Shown: in pieces, positions 22,005-33,008 of the stretch
Layout: each line of letters opens with the position of its first letter
Position numbering within the stretch: position 1 is the stretch's first letter
Assembly (NCBI GenBank): GCA_007115705.1
Contig: QXEO01000553.1
Coordinates: forward strand, 18,984,704 to 19,048,703
Direction of reading: 5' to 3'
Source of the DNA: Dactylis glomerata
Taxonomy: Eukaryota; Streptophyta; Magnoliopsida; Poales; Poaceae
Length of the DNA stretch: 64,000 nucleotides
The notes under the pieces: model-generated
What the model was told of the DNA's origin: nothing
The model's input: the letters and a program-made list of their open reading frames with translations, nothing else
Database searches by the model: none
Position numbers and translations under genes: made by a program

Positions 22005-23670
22005 TGATACGTCTCCAACGTATCTATAATTTTTGATGCTCCATGCTTGTTTTTACACCATTTGCCTATTGTTTCGTTACACTTAGTGGCACTTTTATGC
22101 ATTTTCCAGAACTAACCTATTAACGAGTTGCCACAGTGCCAGTTTCCTGTTTTCTGCTGTTTTTGTGTTTTAGAAGTGATACACAGGAAATATTCTCGGA
22201 ATTGGACGAAATAAGGTCCTGAAGTCTTATTTTACCCGAAAGCTTCCAGAGATCCGAAGGAGAGTAGGAGGGGGGCCACCAGGGCCCCACACGCAGGGGA
22301 GGCGCGACCAGGCCCCTGGCCGCACGGGCCCCGCGTGAGGGCGCCTGGCTCCTCCTCTGACATCGCCCCTTCGCCTATAAAGACCCCCTGACGGAAAAAA
22401 CCTAAGTACCCGATCACTTTTCCAGAACACATCGCGATCCGCCGCCGTCGTCGACCCGAAGATCGGGAGGGTCCAGAAGCTCTTCCCGGCACCCTGCCGG
22501 AGAGGGGAATCGCCACCGGAGGTCTTCTTCATCGCCATGCTTGCCTCCAGAGCGATGAGTGAGTAGTCTACCTTGGACTATGGGTCCATAGCAGTAGCTA
22601 GATGGTTGTCTTCTCCACCATGTGCTTCATGTTTAGATCTCATGAGATGCCCTACATGATTGAGATCACCGTTATGTAATTCTACATGTTTGGTTTGTTG
22701 GGATCCGATGAATATTGGTGTTTATGATTGAGTTGCTGTACTGAATATTATCTTATGTTATCTCTATGTTGTTTATGATCTTGCATGCTCTCCGTTGTTA
22801 GTAGCTATCTTGGCCGAGTAGTTGCTAGTGACTCCAAGAGGGGGTATTTATGCTCGATAGTGGGTTCATGCCTCTGCTTAACCTGGGGGAGTGACAGAAA
22901 CCTCTAAGGTTGTAGATGTGTTGTTGCTACTAGGGAGAAAACAACATTCATATGCTCAAGGGCATATGCTTTGTTTACATTACACACTTTGCTTAATGCA
23001 ATTATCTGTTGTTCGCAACTTAATACTTGTGGAGTTCTCGGATTGATTCGCCACAAGTGGATTATTAGTCATAGATGCAGTTGGATGGCGGTCTATGTAT
23101 TTTGTTGTAATGCCCAGAGTAAATCTCATAGTGATCTTCTTGACATATCACGTTTAGCTTTATTCTATCTATTGCCCAACTGTAATTTGTTTACCCAGCA
23201 TGTGTTATTTATCTATGGAGAGACACCACTAGTGAACTGTGGATCCCGGTCCTATTTCCATCATATTGCTATCACCTGTTTACTTTACTCGCACTGTTTA
23301 CTTTATTTGCATACTCTACTGTTTTCCACTCGATACACTCATAACCTTTGTTTCAAGCAAACCGGTGAGATTGACAACCTCATCGCAAGTTGGGAGCAAA
23401 GTACTTGGTTGTGTGTGTGCAGGTTCCGCGTTGCAGCTAGCAAGCAAAGCTTGGACGAGGCGCCATATATAAATTGTCCGAAGCTGTCGCAAGCTAGCAA
23501 GCATCACCTTCAGTCGTTTGTCTCTCCTCTCCAAGAACGATAAACCTTGGTTTCTTAACTGAGGGAAAATCTTGTTGTTGTATTCATCACACCTTCCTCT
23601 TGGGGTTCCCAACGGGCTGGACATTCAACTAGGCACCAACTCTTTTCTGGCGCCATCATCCCAGCAATCA
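22005..23670 (+). repeat. E2 3' LTR
   Basis: Pairs with 16513-18180; ends CCAGCAATCA and is followed by GTCCC. Palindrome near 22302-22325, TATA near 22375. Open frames inside it are LTR sequence, not genes. Confidence 0.95.
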
Positions 23671-25092
23671 GTCCCCCCGCTCATAGTCGGCCCCCCCAAT
23701 ATCCATATGGCCTTCAGAGCCGATTTTGATATGGACCGTGTGTTATTGGACCCCAGAGTAGTAGAAGCTGAAAAACTACTCGGTCTAACTGTAACGGAGG
23801 CCAAAGAGTCAGCGACCGCATTGAATATTTCTCTTCTGGCTTTGTTAGGCCTTGAAGAAGCGCCAGTGGGAGAGATAGTAGAGAGATATGTTATGGGAGG
23901 GCCTATGATCAAGCCTGAGGAGGAACGCGGTCTATCAACAAATATGCGAAATCTGCTCGGCTGGTACAAGGCGCATATACAAAAAAAAGGACTTCAAACG
24001 TTTTATCCTCTTGGACGTTAGAGAGGAGCATTACTTCAAAAGATACCTGTTACATATTCCATTGGACGAATTGTTTCACATATTCAATCAGCGCGATCTC
24101 GACAAGTCTACCATCAGTTGCTATTGTCTGTAAGTGATTTATATTCAAGTATCTAGCTAAGCTCGTTCATTGCCTGTAATATGTTATCTTAATTAACTAT
24201 ATGATTTTTGTACGCTATTATGCAGATTTAAGATGTTCGAATGCAAACAAAAGGGAATCTATGACGTTGGGTTCATTGACCCATATATCATTAATGAAAG
24301 GATGTTACAAGATCACCCCAGAGACGTGGAGAATGACCTCTTCAGATTTTTTTCCAGGCAAAGTCTTAAAAGAGAAATTCTATTTCCTTACAACTTCAGG
24401 TGAGTGTTTCTATCTTGTACACATTCTTTTTTGCTTACTCGATGTTAAGTGTAATTGATGAGTTATGCATGCGTGTCTGCAGTTTTCACTGGGTTCTGCT
24501 AAAGATTCAATTTGACACATCAAGTGTTCAAATCTTGGACTCATTGGATAAGCCCGATGTCCTGTTTAGCGACATGAAAGCAATGCTGCAGAAGTAATTT
24601 CAATCATTAATCGACTATATCAGCTCCTTTCATTAATTTCCTGATATCAAGTATTTAATAACTCATTTGTTCATTTTCTTTGCCCTGTAGCGTTTGGACA
24701 CGTTTCAGAAGGTCGTGTGTAGGTGAATTCAAAGAACAGCTAACTTTTAAAAAGATAAAGAGTTTGCAGCAACCACCGGGGACCAATCTCTGTGGATTCT
24801 ACGTCTGCGAGTTCATCCGGTGGTACACCAGTGAGCGGAAAGCACATTCCACGGACTTTGATGTACGTAAATAATATTCACAGTTTTCTTTTATTATAAT
24901 CAATTGTGTTGAGTTTCATCCAACTTATATATATCCATATTGATATTCTTAAAGTTGTTAGTGATGCGGGAGAAGCTCCTACCAACCCAGCGCATAAAAG
25001 CAATTCAAGAGGAGCTGGCGAGATTCATGCTGATGGAGGTCCTCCGTGAGAAAGGAGAACACTATGTGGAGGACGACGAACGCTATATATAA
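23671..25092 (+). pseudogene. CACTA ORF, C-terminal part with Ulp1-like (C48) protease domain
   Basis: Continues the CACTA frame after E2 (PLIVGPPNIHMAFRADF). Likely exons are 23671 to about 24130, 24226-24399, 24483-24593, 24691-24863 and 24955-25092, joined by GT-AG introns; the last exon ends YVEDDERYI at 25092. C48 protease hallmarks are all visible: His in FHWVLLKIQ (exon 3), Asp in VQILDSLD, and Gln plus Cys in LQQPPGTNLCGFYVCEF (exon 4). Ulp1-like proteases remove SUMO-type modifiers, and such domains are common C-terminal parts of plant CACTA proteins. The protease segment looks intact, but the ORF as a whole is broken by in-frame stops and by E2. Confidence 0.8.
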
Positions 25093-25340
25093 TTTAGTGA
25101 TCTCCATGTAATTAACTTAGCTTGTTTGGAACTTGTTTGAAAAATAGTTGTACATAGACTTGTTTGAAATTGTTGTATATACAGTCGCAAGATATCGTAT
25201 AATATTATATATGCATGCACCAACATGTAATGTGTATGTACTAGTCGTAGAATATGGGTACGGAAACTCGCTTGAAATTAAAGTGAACCCTAATTAACCA
25301 TAAACCCTAAACCTATAATCTGAAACAGAAATGAAAAAAA
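25093..25340 (+). other. CACTA 3' untranslated region
   Basis: AT-rich sequence between the last exon and the 3' subterminal repeats. No gene is seen. A telomere-like ACCATAAACCCTAAACC is present near 25298. Confidence 0.5.
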
Positions 25341-25522
25341 AACTCTTTAGTCCCCGGAGCAGGCGCTCCCAGCTGTGCCCACGTGGACGGCCATTGGTCC
25401 CGGTTCATTTGCAACCGGGACTAAAGGGTTGGGGCCTTTAATCCCGCTTTGCTAGTCCCGGTTGGGAAACCGGGACTAATGGTAGTTACAGACCGGGATT
25501 AAAGGCCTTTTTTCCACCAGTG
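25341..25522 (+). repeat. CACTA 3' subterminal repeats and terminal inverted repeat
   Basis: Several CCGGGACTAAAGG / TAGTCCCGGTT units lead to the terminal TTTTTTCCACCAGTG at 25508-25522. A 3-bp duplication would be ACT (25523-25525), but the matching left copy cannot be found in the window. Confidence 0.85.
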
Positions 25523-25686
25523 ACTCGAGCTTGCCCTCAAGTAACAGTGACAACCTTGTCTATTCCTCCAATATATGCGTGCACATATATATTAGTATAT
25601 AAAATTATTACATATGATATCAAACATGTATGCGACAATCAAGCAAACTATTTCACCATTTCTATAAACAAGTTAGTACTCAAGAC

Positions 25687-26064
25687 TGAAATGGAGGCTG
25701 AATTGCAAGCATGTGTGGAAGGTCTAAACCTGGCTATTCGGCACTCTACTCTACCCATCATTGTGGAAACTGACTGCTATCAGTTGGTGTCACTAGCAAA
25801 GAGATGAGATAGTGGATAAATCTCATCTTCTCCATTTAGTTTTGGATTTTAGACTTTTTCTTTTAGCCAATAGAGTTTGTAATTTCGTTAAAGCGGATCA
25901 TAGTCAAGTTAGGGTTAGTCACTACCTAGCAACCCTTGCTAGAGTGGAATGCCATTTCAAACTCTGGGTTAGCTCGGGACCTGAAGATATTCTTCATTTG
26001 CTTGAGTTAGACCAAATTGTAACCCCTTCTTGATTAATAAAGATCTTACTTTGCTCGCAAAAAA
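25687..26064 (+). mobile_element. 5'-truncated LINE (3' RNase H end and poly-A)
   Basis: A fragment flanked by a 17-bp duplication with one mismatch: AAGTTAGTACTCAAGAC (25670-25686) and AAGTTACTACTCAAGAC (26065-26081). It ends in a short A run after TTGCTCGC. The frame reads AELQACVEGLNLAI and IVETDCYQLVSL, then, after a one-base shift near 25808, VCNFVKADHSQVRVSHYLATLARVE as two adjoining pieces. These are hallmarks of the RVT_3-type RNase H tail of plant LINEs. It is a dead, 5'-truncated copy. Confidence 0.8.
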
Positions 26065-26081
26065 AAGTTACTACTCAAGAC

Positions 26082-26755
26082 AAATAGTTGCAAACACTGA
26101 TGGGAATACAACATAAAGCACTATACATTAAGTTTGGCAAGAGATCATAGTGTGGATTAGATGAATAGGTTGATGCAGATGTTGATGGTTATTACACCAG
26201 AGAGGGTGGACCCATCAGGTGCTATTCTGGCAGTGTTTCCCCCTCCGAACTCCATTGATGACGGACTTCTGTCTCTCTATTTCGTGGTTTTAAATTTACC
26301 TCTTCTTCCATCATGAAATAAAATCTCAGGGGCTATTTATAGAGGGTTTAGGTCAAAACACACAGCCAGACGAAAGATCAAAGTGAAAAGGATGTCGGAG
26401 GGGCAAAAGCCACCCTACCACGTGGCCAGCCTTCCAGGCCACATGGTTCCCCCCTCCCCCCACATTTCACCCCCTTGGTCTCCTCCTGTCCCACTTCAGC
26501 TCGTTGGTTGCGTTTTGAAATTTCTAAACCGTGCTCTCCTACTTTGCACTTTTTTGAGTCTCGCAGCTCCTGTAAGATAAAAATACAAACAAAAGAATTT
26601 TCTCTCATTTAGAGTTAAATAATGAATAAATGGAAATTTTATGGAAAATTTCTAAAATCATTGTAGAACATGTTGGTAACATCATATAACATGCAATTAT
26701 TAAGAAATATAACCTAATAAACTATAAAGTTAATGGATGCATTTTACACGCATCA
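26082..26755 (-). mobile_element. Probable truncated LTR remnant (minus strand)
   Basis: Read on the minus strand it begins TGATGCGTGTAAAATGCATC at 26755, resembling the LTR starts here. It contains CACGTGGCCAG...CAGGCCACATG (about 26419-26444), the same palindrome type, and then CTCTATAAATAGCCCC (about 26331-26344). This is the LTR order start, palindrome, TATA. Its other end is not resolved; the LINE fragment and the CACTA right end lie against it. No partner LTR is seen. Confidence 0.5.
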
Positions 26756-26904
26756 ACACCTCTCCGCCATTAGACGGCTTCCTACGACAACATAATTTTT
26801 GAATGAATCTTACTGGGCATAATCTATACTTAATTTTAGATCAGTCTATTCAACCTCCATATTTTTTCAATTGTTAGTGGACTGATATTTTAATAGTTTA
26901 TATG
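26756..26904. other. Unassigned intergenic DNA
   Basis: AT-rich; nothing identifiable. Confidence 0.5.
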
Positions 26905-27122
26905 TACTACGTCCATCCCGGTGTATAAGTCATACGCGTATTTCTAGGTCATCATTTTGACAAATATAATCTAAATTTTATAACATTAAAAGTATATCTT
27001 TAGAAAGTACAACGTTTAAAGTTTCTAGTGATAAAATTTTGTAGTATATGACTTATATTACGTTGGTTAAAATAACGATCTAGGGACACGCGCAAGACCT
27101 ATACACCAGGACGGAGGGAGTA
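26905..27122. mobile_element. Stowaway-type MITE (degenerate)
   Basis: About 218 bp between TA dinucleotides. The left end TACTACGTCCATCCCGGTGT is complementary to the right end ACACCAGGACGGAGGGAGTA with a few mismatches. CTCCCTCCGTC-type ends and TA duplications define Tc1/mariner Stowaway MITEs of grasses. Inner arms (ATAAGTCATACGC and AGACCTATACACC) also pair partly. Confidence 0.8.
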
Positions 27123-28099
27123 AATACTAATCCATTCATATCGTTTATTGGACTCCTAGTTTAAGGAAATATCGAGAATTATGATCAATTTGGCATTAGT
27201 GCGTTAACTGAATTTAGAAATCAGCATCTACCACCCCACAAGTATTTCTTTCTTCATTTAATAATATGTCATGTAAACTTTTTTAATGTAATTTTCCACT
27301 TCAGTTACTCTCACTATGACTGATCTAATTATTTGGAACAGCTAACCAGAGAAATGAAGGATTCTGAGCTATTTTTTCACCTATCATCGTTTTACTTCGT
27401 CAGAGAGTCTCTTCTCGTGGGAAAGGCATTTTGGCTCTGAGGTGCAAATGCTTTCTTTATTTTAAATGCAATTTAAACATATTTTGATTTGTCAAAAAAT
27501 CGAAAAAATGTTGCATGTACATCTTGAGAACCTATGCATGAGCCAAGTTGTTTCACAAAAAACCGACTATTCCCGTGGGCTAGGCAAAAAAAATCGATGG
27601 TAAAATAGGGGTTTGCACGAGACATTTTTTGTTTTTTACTCACAACACTACAAATATCGATGTACCGCGAAACTTGGTCATGTAGAATGTTGAGATGTAC
27701 ACGCGAAATTTTGTTCAATTTTTTTCACATTTTCTATTTTTTTTTTTTGAATAAACAGAGCATATGCACACTATATCAAATCTGCATTTCCCTCTTCTCG
27801 TAAGATAAATGAACCAATATAGACAGAAAGTGTAATAGGTTGCAATATGGGCCACATTAAGAATTTACTTTAAAAAATGAAGTGACCTACTAATCAACCT
27901 GTAAGTCTGCCAATTTATGTGGCCTTTGATCAATAAAATCGAGCAAGTTACTCCAAGAGGTGAAAAAAGGCATCGGATTTAGTTTGACTAGATGTAATGA
28001 CGGAACCTAGACTGACGAGCTCACCATCCCATAGTAGACCGATAGTACTACTAGTAGTACTACTAGTACCATATAAGATTTCACCATTTTATCTTGTTC
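27123..28099. other. Unassigned AT-rich DNA
   Basis: No gene is supported. At 27470-27730, GCATGTACATCTTGAGA is followed about 190 bp later by AGATGTACACGCG, a weak inverted arrangement that could be an old foldback MITE. A 20-bp perfect palindrome lies at 28043-28062. Confidence 0.5.
28043..28062. repeat. 20-bp perfect palindrome
   Basis: TAGTACTACTAGTAGTACTA is its own reverse complement. It could be a simple-repeat by-product (TAGTAC units recur nearby at about 28105). No function is claimed. Confidence 0.7.
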
Positions 28100-28734
28100 A
28101 CTGATAGTACTACCCAGGAAGGGAAGGGATGCTATTGGCATGAATGAAGACACGGAGAGTGAGAATGTTTTCGCTCACCATTAATTTGAGTGCAAGTGAA
28201 GGAGGCCCTACGCGCCGGCACCGCCGCGATGGGGTACTACGAGACGAGACTGTGCGACTGCGACGATGAGGAGCAAAGCAAAAGCATAGCAAAACGATGG
28301 GGGATTTTCCTTGTGATCTCGCGTGGGTGGATCGCGTTGGCAGTTTGGCACCACCGCTTCCCCTCCTATCTGACTGATAGCTGATACATACCGTCCACGG
28401 GGCCGACGGGAGAAGAGAAAACAAATGAAATGCCCACCTGCACATCATCCTCATCCTCCTATCTCCTCCGGCTCGCCTCTCTCCGCCCGCCCCTCATCGA
28501 TCGGTCAGGTCAACACGTACGAATATACAGTATTACGCCCGCCAAATATTCCCTCTATACTCTACCATTATTATTATCTCATTCCCCTTTGATGTGTCTG
28601 TCACCGTCCCCCTGTGCAATCCAACCACCGACGCGAGCCGATCATCCTTCCTTCCTTCTCTCCCACACGCATGCTGATAGAAAATTGGAACACAACAGTG
28701 ACATGGGCGTGTCATGACATGGGCCTGGCTAGAT
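28100..28734. other. GC-richer, possibly low-copy sequence without a clear gene
   Basis: Composition differs from its neighbours: GC-rich coding-like patches (28200-28300), pyrimidine-rich CTCCTC tracts (28440-28500) and scattered CATGCATGC-like motifs. No frame exceeds about 115 codons and none shows a recognisable domain. It might be a former promoter or 5' leader, or unannotated repeat. I see no supportable gene. Confidence 0.35.
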
Positions 28735-28748
28735 ATTCGGTACTTCTA

Positions 28749-30081
28749 TTTTTTTTTAATAAGGCCCCGAAGGACCGAGAATCTGTATTAAAAAGGCGTT
28801 TGGTACAAAATTACAGAAGGGACCCCAGCAAAGCCATCAATGTACACAGGAGTCCCTGAAATTACAGATTGCACCCTAAAGATAACCACGTTGGCCCGCG
28901 GAACGCGATCGAGTCCTTGAGCATCGCCTTGTTTCCAGATGCGGCTGTTCTCGCCGGCGCCGGGGACGAGACCACTTGGCGCTGTGAGAACCTTGTCGGA
29001 CTCCAGCGCATCAGGACGGGAAAACCTCCGCACATGGAGGAAGAAGCTCGAGCAATCAGCTTGGTCGAGCGCAGCAGGGCCGATCTGTTGGCCGAGGGTA
29101 GCGGCGGCGGATTTACCCCGTCGCTTGGATGCTGCTGCCGGAATTGCAGATTCAGAGCGGAGTGGCTGCCCTTCAGCTGAAATTGTCGCTGGCATCGTTG
29201 CCGGAGATGTAGCACTCCGAGGCAGCTGGCCACCTAGCTCAGCCATGGACGAGAAAAACTGCCAGCCGCACCTTCCCCCCTCGCCACCACGGCAGGCCGG
29301 AGAAGGATTGGCATCACAGCATTCAAGCCAGACCAAACTGGCACCAGCGAGACGCTTATTGAAAGGGCGTAGCATCGAGGCTTCCATCTTCTTCCACCAG
29401 CGAAGCAGGATAGAGAACCTCTGCTGCGACCAATTGATGCTGCGCCGAAGCATCAACCTGGCCATCCACCGAACACCTGTGGTGCCACCGCTTGCCATCC
29501 CCTGTCCCTCGCTGCCAAGGCCGGCCAACAGAAGAGGGAGAAGCAAGAGTACCACCACACAAGACAGAGGAAGCAGCGTTGCAGGGCTGCTCCAAGCCCG
29601 GCCGCCATGGCCGGCAGACGGAGCAGATCGGCCTTGATGCGGAGGCCCCCGCCTCGAATCCGACCTCCAGAAGACAGGAGCGGCCAGATCCCTTCCCTCC
29701 CCGTCACCTCGACGGGATCGAGAAGGATCCCCGCGTCCCCGGCCACGGAGCCAGGATCCAACACAACCGAGCTTATTGGAGGAGCTTTGGTCGGATCCAG
29801 CCCAGGACGTCGCCCACCATGGACGCCGGCGAGGGAGAGGACCCCACCGCCTACCAGCGCCGCCCGGAGACGCCGGCGTGGAGCTCCTCAGAGGCAGGTC
29901 GCCAGACACATCAAACGGAAAAGCTAACCTACTGACTAAACAGGGGGGACGTCCGCCCCCCTCCCTGTCACCCCGGCCAGCAAGGCCGCCGGAGGAGAGG
30001 GAGAGGGGCGCCGCCGGATCTGCTGGGCCTCTCAAGGGGGGAGAGCACGGGGGGAGGGAGAAGGGGGGGGTCTCCCAGACC
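28749..30081 (-). mobile_element. Poly-A retroposon A, GC-rich, no RT
   Basis: A 1333-bp insertion flanked by a perfect 14-bp duplication ATTCGGTACTTCTA (28735-28748 and 30082-30095). On the minus strand its 3' end is a short A run preceded by TCGGTCCTTCGGGGCC. These are signs of LINE-type target-primed reverse transcription. The body is about 60% GC. It has a minus-strand frame open from the right boundary down to 28788 (about 430 codons), but that frame has no recognisable domain and its first ATG overlaps the target duplication. It is either a processed copy of a spliced transcript or a non-autonomous LINE derivative keeping only LINE ends. Confidence 0.85.
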
Positions 30082-30095
30082 ATTCGGTACTTCTA

Positions 30096-31014
30096 CATTT
30101 GGGATCTTCAGCTGCGAAGAAAGATGCGTACTCTTCCACTGGAGGTTAACCAAGAGGTTTTTAGAGGTGGAGGAACTTAATGCAGCAGTGCTTTAGCTTG
30201 TCACCATTTAAACAAAAGAGAGAAGCAAATTAATGAGGCTTTGCTGATTAACTAGGAGTACTAGTACTACAAATGTACAGTAGCAGTTTTTTCTAGGGGA
30301 CTTCTCATGCTAACATATGATTTATTTATTTTTTGAGATAACGCTATCATGCAGCTCTTTTACATTGCTAATTACAATATTTTGGACAGTGAATACCATA
30401 ATATTACAGCAGCACGGAGATATGGTAAATGTACATAAGCTATCTCCAGCAGTTGCAAAATAAGGTCTGAAAAGATTGCTGATATTCGGAGTTTTCAAAC
30501 TCATTTTTTTCAAGACATAATGATATACTCCCGAACAATGAGGTAGATGTCAAATTATAGATTTCTAAACACCAACAAAGATTCTCCTATAATTTTGTAC
30601 CACAATACCAAGCCACGTGCACAACGGAACAAATAAAGTACTTCCCCCATCTCAAAATGTAAGGCGTCTAAGATTAGCCCAAAATTAATATTTTCTAAGT
30701 TTTATTAATTTTATACACAAAAATATGAATATCGACAATATTGTAATCACTAGATACATAGAGTATATTTTCTCGACGTGTCCATTCAATCTTTACTATT
30801 GAATAGGAGTTCGTGATGGTACGTTATCGAGTAAAACACTTAGCATATAATATTGCACAAATCCGGATCATCCATTCTGCATCTGGTACCACACATGTTC
30901 CATCAACCAAAATAGGCAAGATCTAAAAATCACTTCACACACCAAAAATCTGGGAATTGATATGCAATTAATGGGCAGGATAATTATGATTTTCTAATAA
31001 TCTGTCCAATCTAG
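30096..31014. other. Unassigned intergenic DNA with one half MITE
   Basis: No gene. At about 30640-30700, TACTTCCCCCATCTCAAAATG followed by TAAGGCGTCTAAG resembles the left end of a Stowaway MITE; its right end is not found. The rest is AT-rich without structure I can name. Confidence 0.45.
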
Positions 31015-31233
31015 TACTCCCTCTCTCCCAGTTTGTAAGTCTTTTACGTATACCTAGGTAGTTATTTTGACAAATATAATCTAAATTTTACAACATAAAA
31101 ATTATACCATTAGAAAATACAATGTTTGAACTTTTTAGTGATATGTATTTTATAATATATAAGTTGTATTATGTTAGTCAAAATGACGACCTAGGTATAC
31201 GTGTAAGACTTAGAAACTGCGACGGAGGGAGTA
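31015..31233. mobile_element. Stowaway-type MITE
   Basis: About 219 bp from TACTCCCTCTCTCCCAGTTT to CTGCGACGGAGGGAGTA, with TA duplications. It shares the internal TTTTGACAAATATAATCTAAATTTTA with the MITE at 26905, so both belong to one subfamily. Confidence 0.85.
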
Positions 31234-31671
31234 GCAAAGTTTCCACGATCTGGCAAAGATTAGATGGGAAATCAATGAAGCTAATTAATGGAGATAATTG
31301 ATCATACTTTCCTAAGTAATGCTACCGCATGCAACACAAAAGGTGAGACTTTTTCATCTGTGATTCTACCTCTCCTTTCCTAAAGAACACACTATATACA
31401 AAAGAAAGAAGCAGAGTCACTGTTGTTAACGTTTGGCTTGCATCCATGCTCGCGTTGGGGGCAGGGGGAGCTACTAATATAGATTTAATCGCGTTTTCTC
31501 AATTTATAATCTTTGTAAAACCGTAGCAACACACGGACCTTTAGCAAGTAATATAGATATAGATAATTTTGCCTAAATATTTGGTCAAAGTTAGTAAAAT
31601 TTAACTTTTAACTAATCTTAGAGACTCGGCTGCTTCTTTGTAGGATTAGTTGGCTACCATATAGTTATTAG

Positions 31672-31778
31672 TACTCCCTCCGATCCATAATACTCTTCAC
31701 TAATATAGATGTATCTAGACATATTTTAGTAACAGATATATACGCATTTGCGAAGAGTAATATGGATCGGAGAGAGTA
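31672..31778. mobile_element. Short Stowaway-type MITE
   Basis: 107 bp. TACTCCCTCCGATCCATAAT at the left and ATATGGATCGGAGAGAGTA at the right form a long near-perfect inverted repeat. The inner arms ACTCTTC / GAAGAGT also pair, so most of it folds into one hairpin. Confidence 0.9.
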
Positions 31779-32673
31779 TTAGTACTGGTACAACATTATC
31801 TTTGGACGAACTTCCGTTCGGGCGGAATCAAAATATTTATGGCATTTTGTTCCGCAGCTAGTAGCAGTAGCTTTTGGTTCGGTGCAGCACTCCCTCTCGG
31901 CTAGCGTGGCCATCGTGAACGAACTTTTCCATGGGCCCGCCAGGAGGGATCGAGAGTAGGATAATGCCCACATGACACAATCCTGCTTTAACAACCTCCC
32001 TAATTTTGCCCCGAGACGTGCAGATGTGCTGGTTCCAAACGTCGAAATTTCCGATGGAGATTACGTTTGTCCACAGTGTGAAATTGTGTCATCATCACTG
32101 GATCGATTTAAGTACTGCCTGCCTGTTGCCGTGTGCAACTACGTCAGAGGAGTCCACTAGGAAACTCAATCCTCAAAGGGGTGATATTAGTAAATAATGT
32201 ATCTCTGTTTGCAATTTGTTTGGATGCAATCATGTTAAATGGAGTATTACGTTAAAAAATGGAGTACTACGTTAAAGATTTGCTAGTTTGTTTTAGAATT
32301 TATTTATAATTATTAAAAATAGCTCATATATCTCTACCATGTGCAATTTATTGCTATAAATATACGTGGTATTAATTGTCAAAAAATAAAAAATAATGAA
32401 GTACTACGTTGGGAATATCAAACTTAGTAGGAGGAAAATAAAATAAGAAAGAAATTGTTGCGGCTTTACAAGGCTTATAGTCGAAATTTTCGAGCCTTTT
32501 GCCCATGGCAAGTTCCGCCACTGACCGCATGACTTGCAATCTGGAAAAAAAATCCTCTGAAATATGTAAATCCCCTGCAGTTACCAGCTGCAAAGAAATC
32601 GAACATGTCACACGGCATGTGCAGGTTGGGGGATTAGAACGCTTCAACCATGTGTATATCATACTTCCATGTT
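31779..32673. other. Unassigned intergenic DNA
   Basis: No supportable gene. 31800-32160 is mixed-composition DNA with short open frames below 75 codons. 32200-32460 is AT-rich with a duplicated GGAGTA(T/C)TACGTTAAA. Confidence 0.4.
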
Positions 32674-32681
32674 CCCACCAG

Positions 32682-33000
32682 TATACCTGGGCATGTTGTC
32701 GGGCCGGGCCGGGTCGGGCCAGGCCAGCAAAAAGCCCGACTCCAAAATCTGCTACCCAGGCCCGGCCCGGCCCGGCTGTCAGGCCTCATTTTTTCTGCTC
32801 AAGCCCGGCCCGTCGGGCCAAAAATAGTGTCGGGCCGGGCCTTCACTAATTCCGCGCTTTCCTCTGCCCAAGCCCAGCCCGTTACTCCTATCGGGCCTTA
32901 AATTCCTGCCCAGGCCCGGCCCGATAGCATGCTTTGGCCCGACAGGCCGGGCCATTTTCGGGCCGGGCCGGTCGGGCCGGGCTTCCCATGCCCAGCTATA
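32682..33000. mobile_element. hAT-type MITE with GGGCCGGGCC subterminal clusters
   Basis: 319 bp flanked by a perfect 8-bp duplication CCCACCAG (32674-32681 and 33001-33008). The terminal inverted repeats are TATACCTGGGCATG and CATGCCCAGCTATA (one mismatch). The interior is packed with CGGGCC/GGCCCG repeats in both orientations, as in subterminal transposase-binding clusters of hAT elements. The 8-bp duplication supports the hAT superfamily. Open frames here are repeat artefacts. Confidence 0.9.
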
Positions 33001-33008
33001 CCCACCAG

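Larger units (their letters stand above)
16513..23670 (+). mobile_element. E2: complete non-autonomous LTR retrotransposon inside the CACTA ORF
   Basis: A 7.2-kb element with 1.67-kb LTRs (16513-18180 and 22005-23670) and a perfect 5-bp duplication GTCCC at 16508-16512 and 23671-23675. It has a tRNA-Asp primer site (one mismatch), a reduced gag-like ORF, a 3' noncoding module and a polypurine tract, but no protease, RT or integrase. It must have moved in trans. By eye the LTRs differ by about 45 substitutions (near 2.7%), so it is older than E1. Confidence 0.95.
1135..25522 (+). mobile_element. CACTA DNA transposon, left end missing, with two nested LTR elements
   Basis: The right terminus reads TTTTTTCCACCAGTG at 25508-25522, the reverse complement of the CACTGGTGGAAAA type of CACTA terminal inverted repeat. 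Subterminal units of the form TTTAGTCCCGGT...ACCGGGACTAAAGG occur at 1136-1159 joined to 12608-12780, and again at 25345-25505. Between them lie a TATA box, a GC-rich leader, a hairpin array and a spliced ORF ending in a Ulp1-like protease domain. No left CACTGGTGG terminus is visible, and no TNP2-type transposase ORF is present. The copy is therefore truncated or begins outside the window, and is presumably non-autonomous. E1 (1160-12602) and E2 (16513-23670) interrupt it; removing each leaves one copy of its 5-bp target duplication and a continuous CACTA sequence. Confidence 0.85.

Noticed and set aside
22971..23543. 190-codon frame (and similar ones at 17479, 40031, 42247, 58326, 60093)
   Set aside because: All lie within LTRs and vary with each copy; no codon constraint is visible.
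25520..26033. Host RNase H-like gene
   Set aside because: 17-bp duplication, A run and frame break identify it as the 3' end of a truncated LINE.
28788..30083. 431-codon minus-strand frame as a host gene
   Set aside because: Lies within a retroposon with duplication and poly-A; its first ATG overlaps the duplication at the junction; no domain is recognised.
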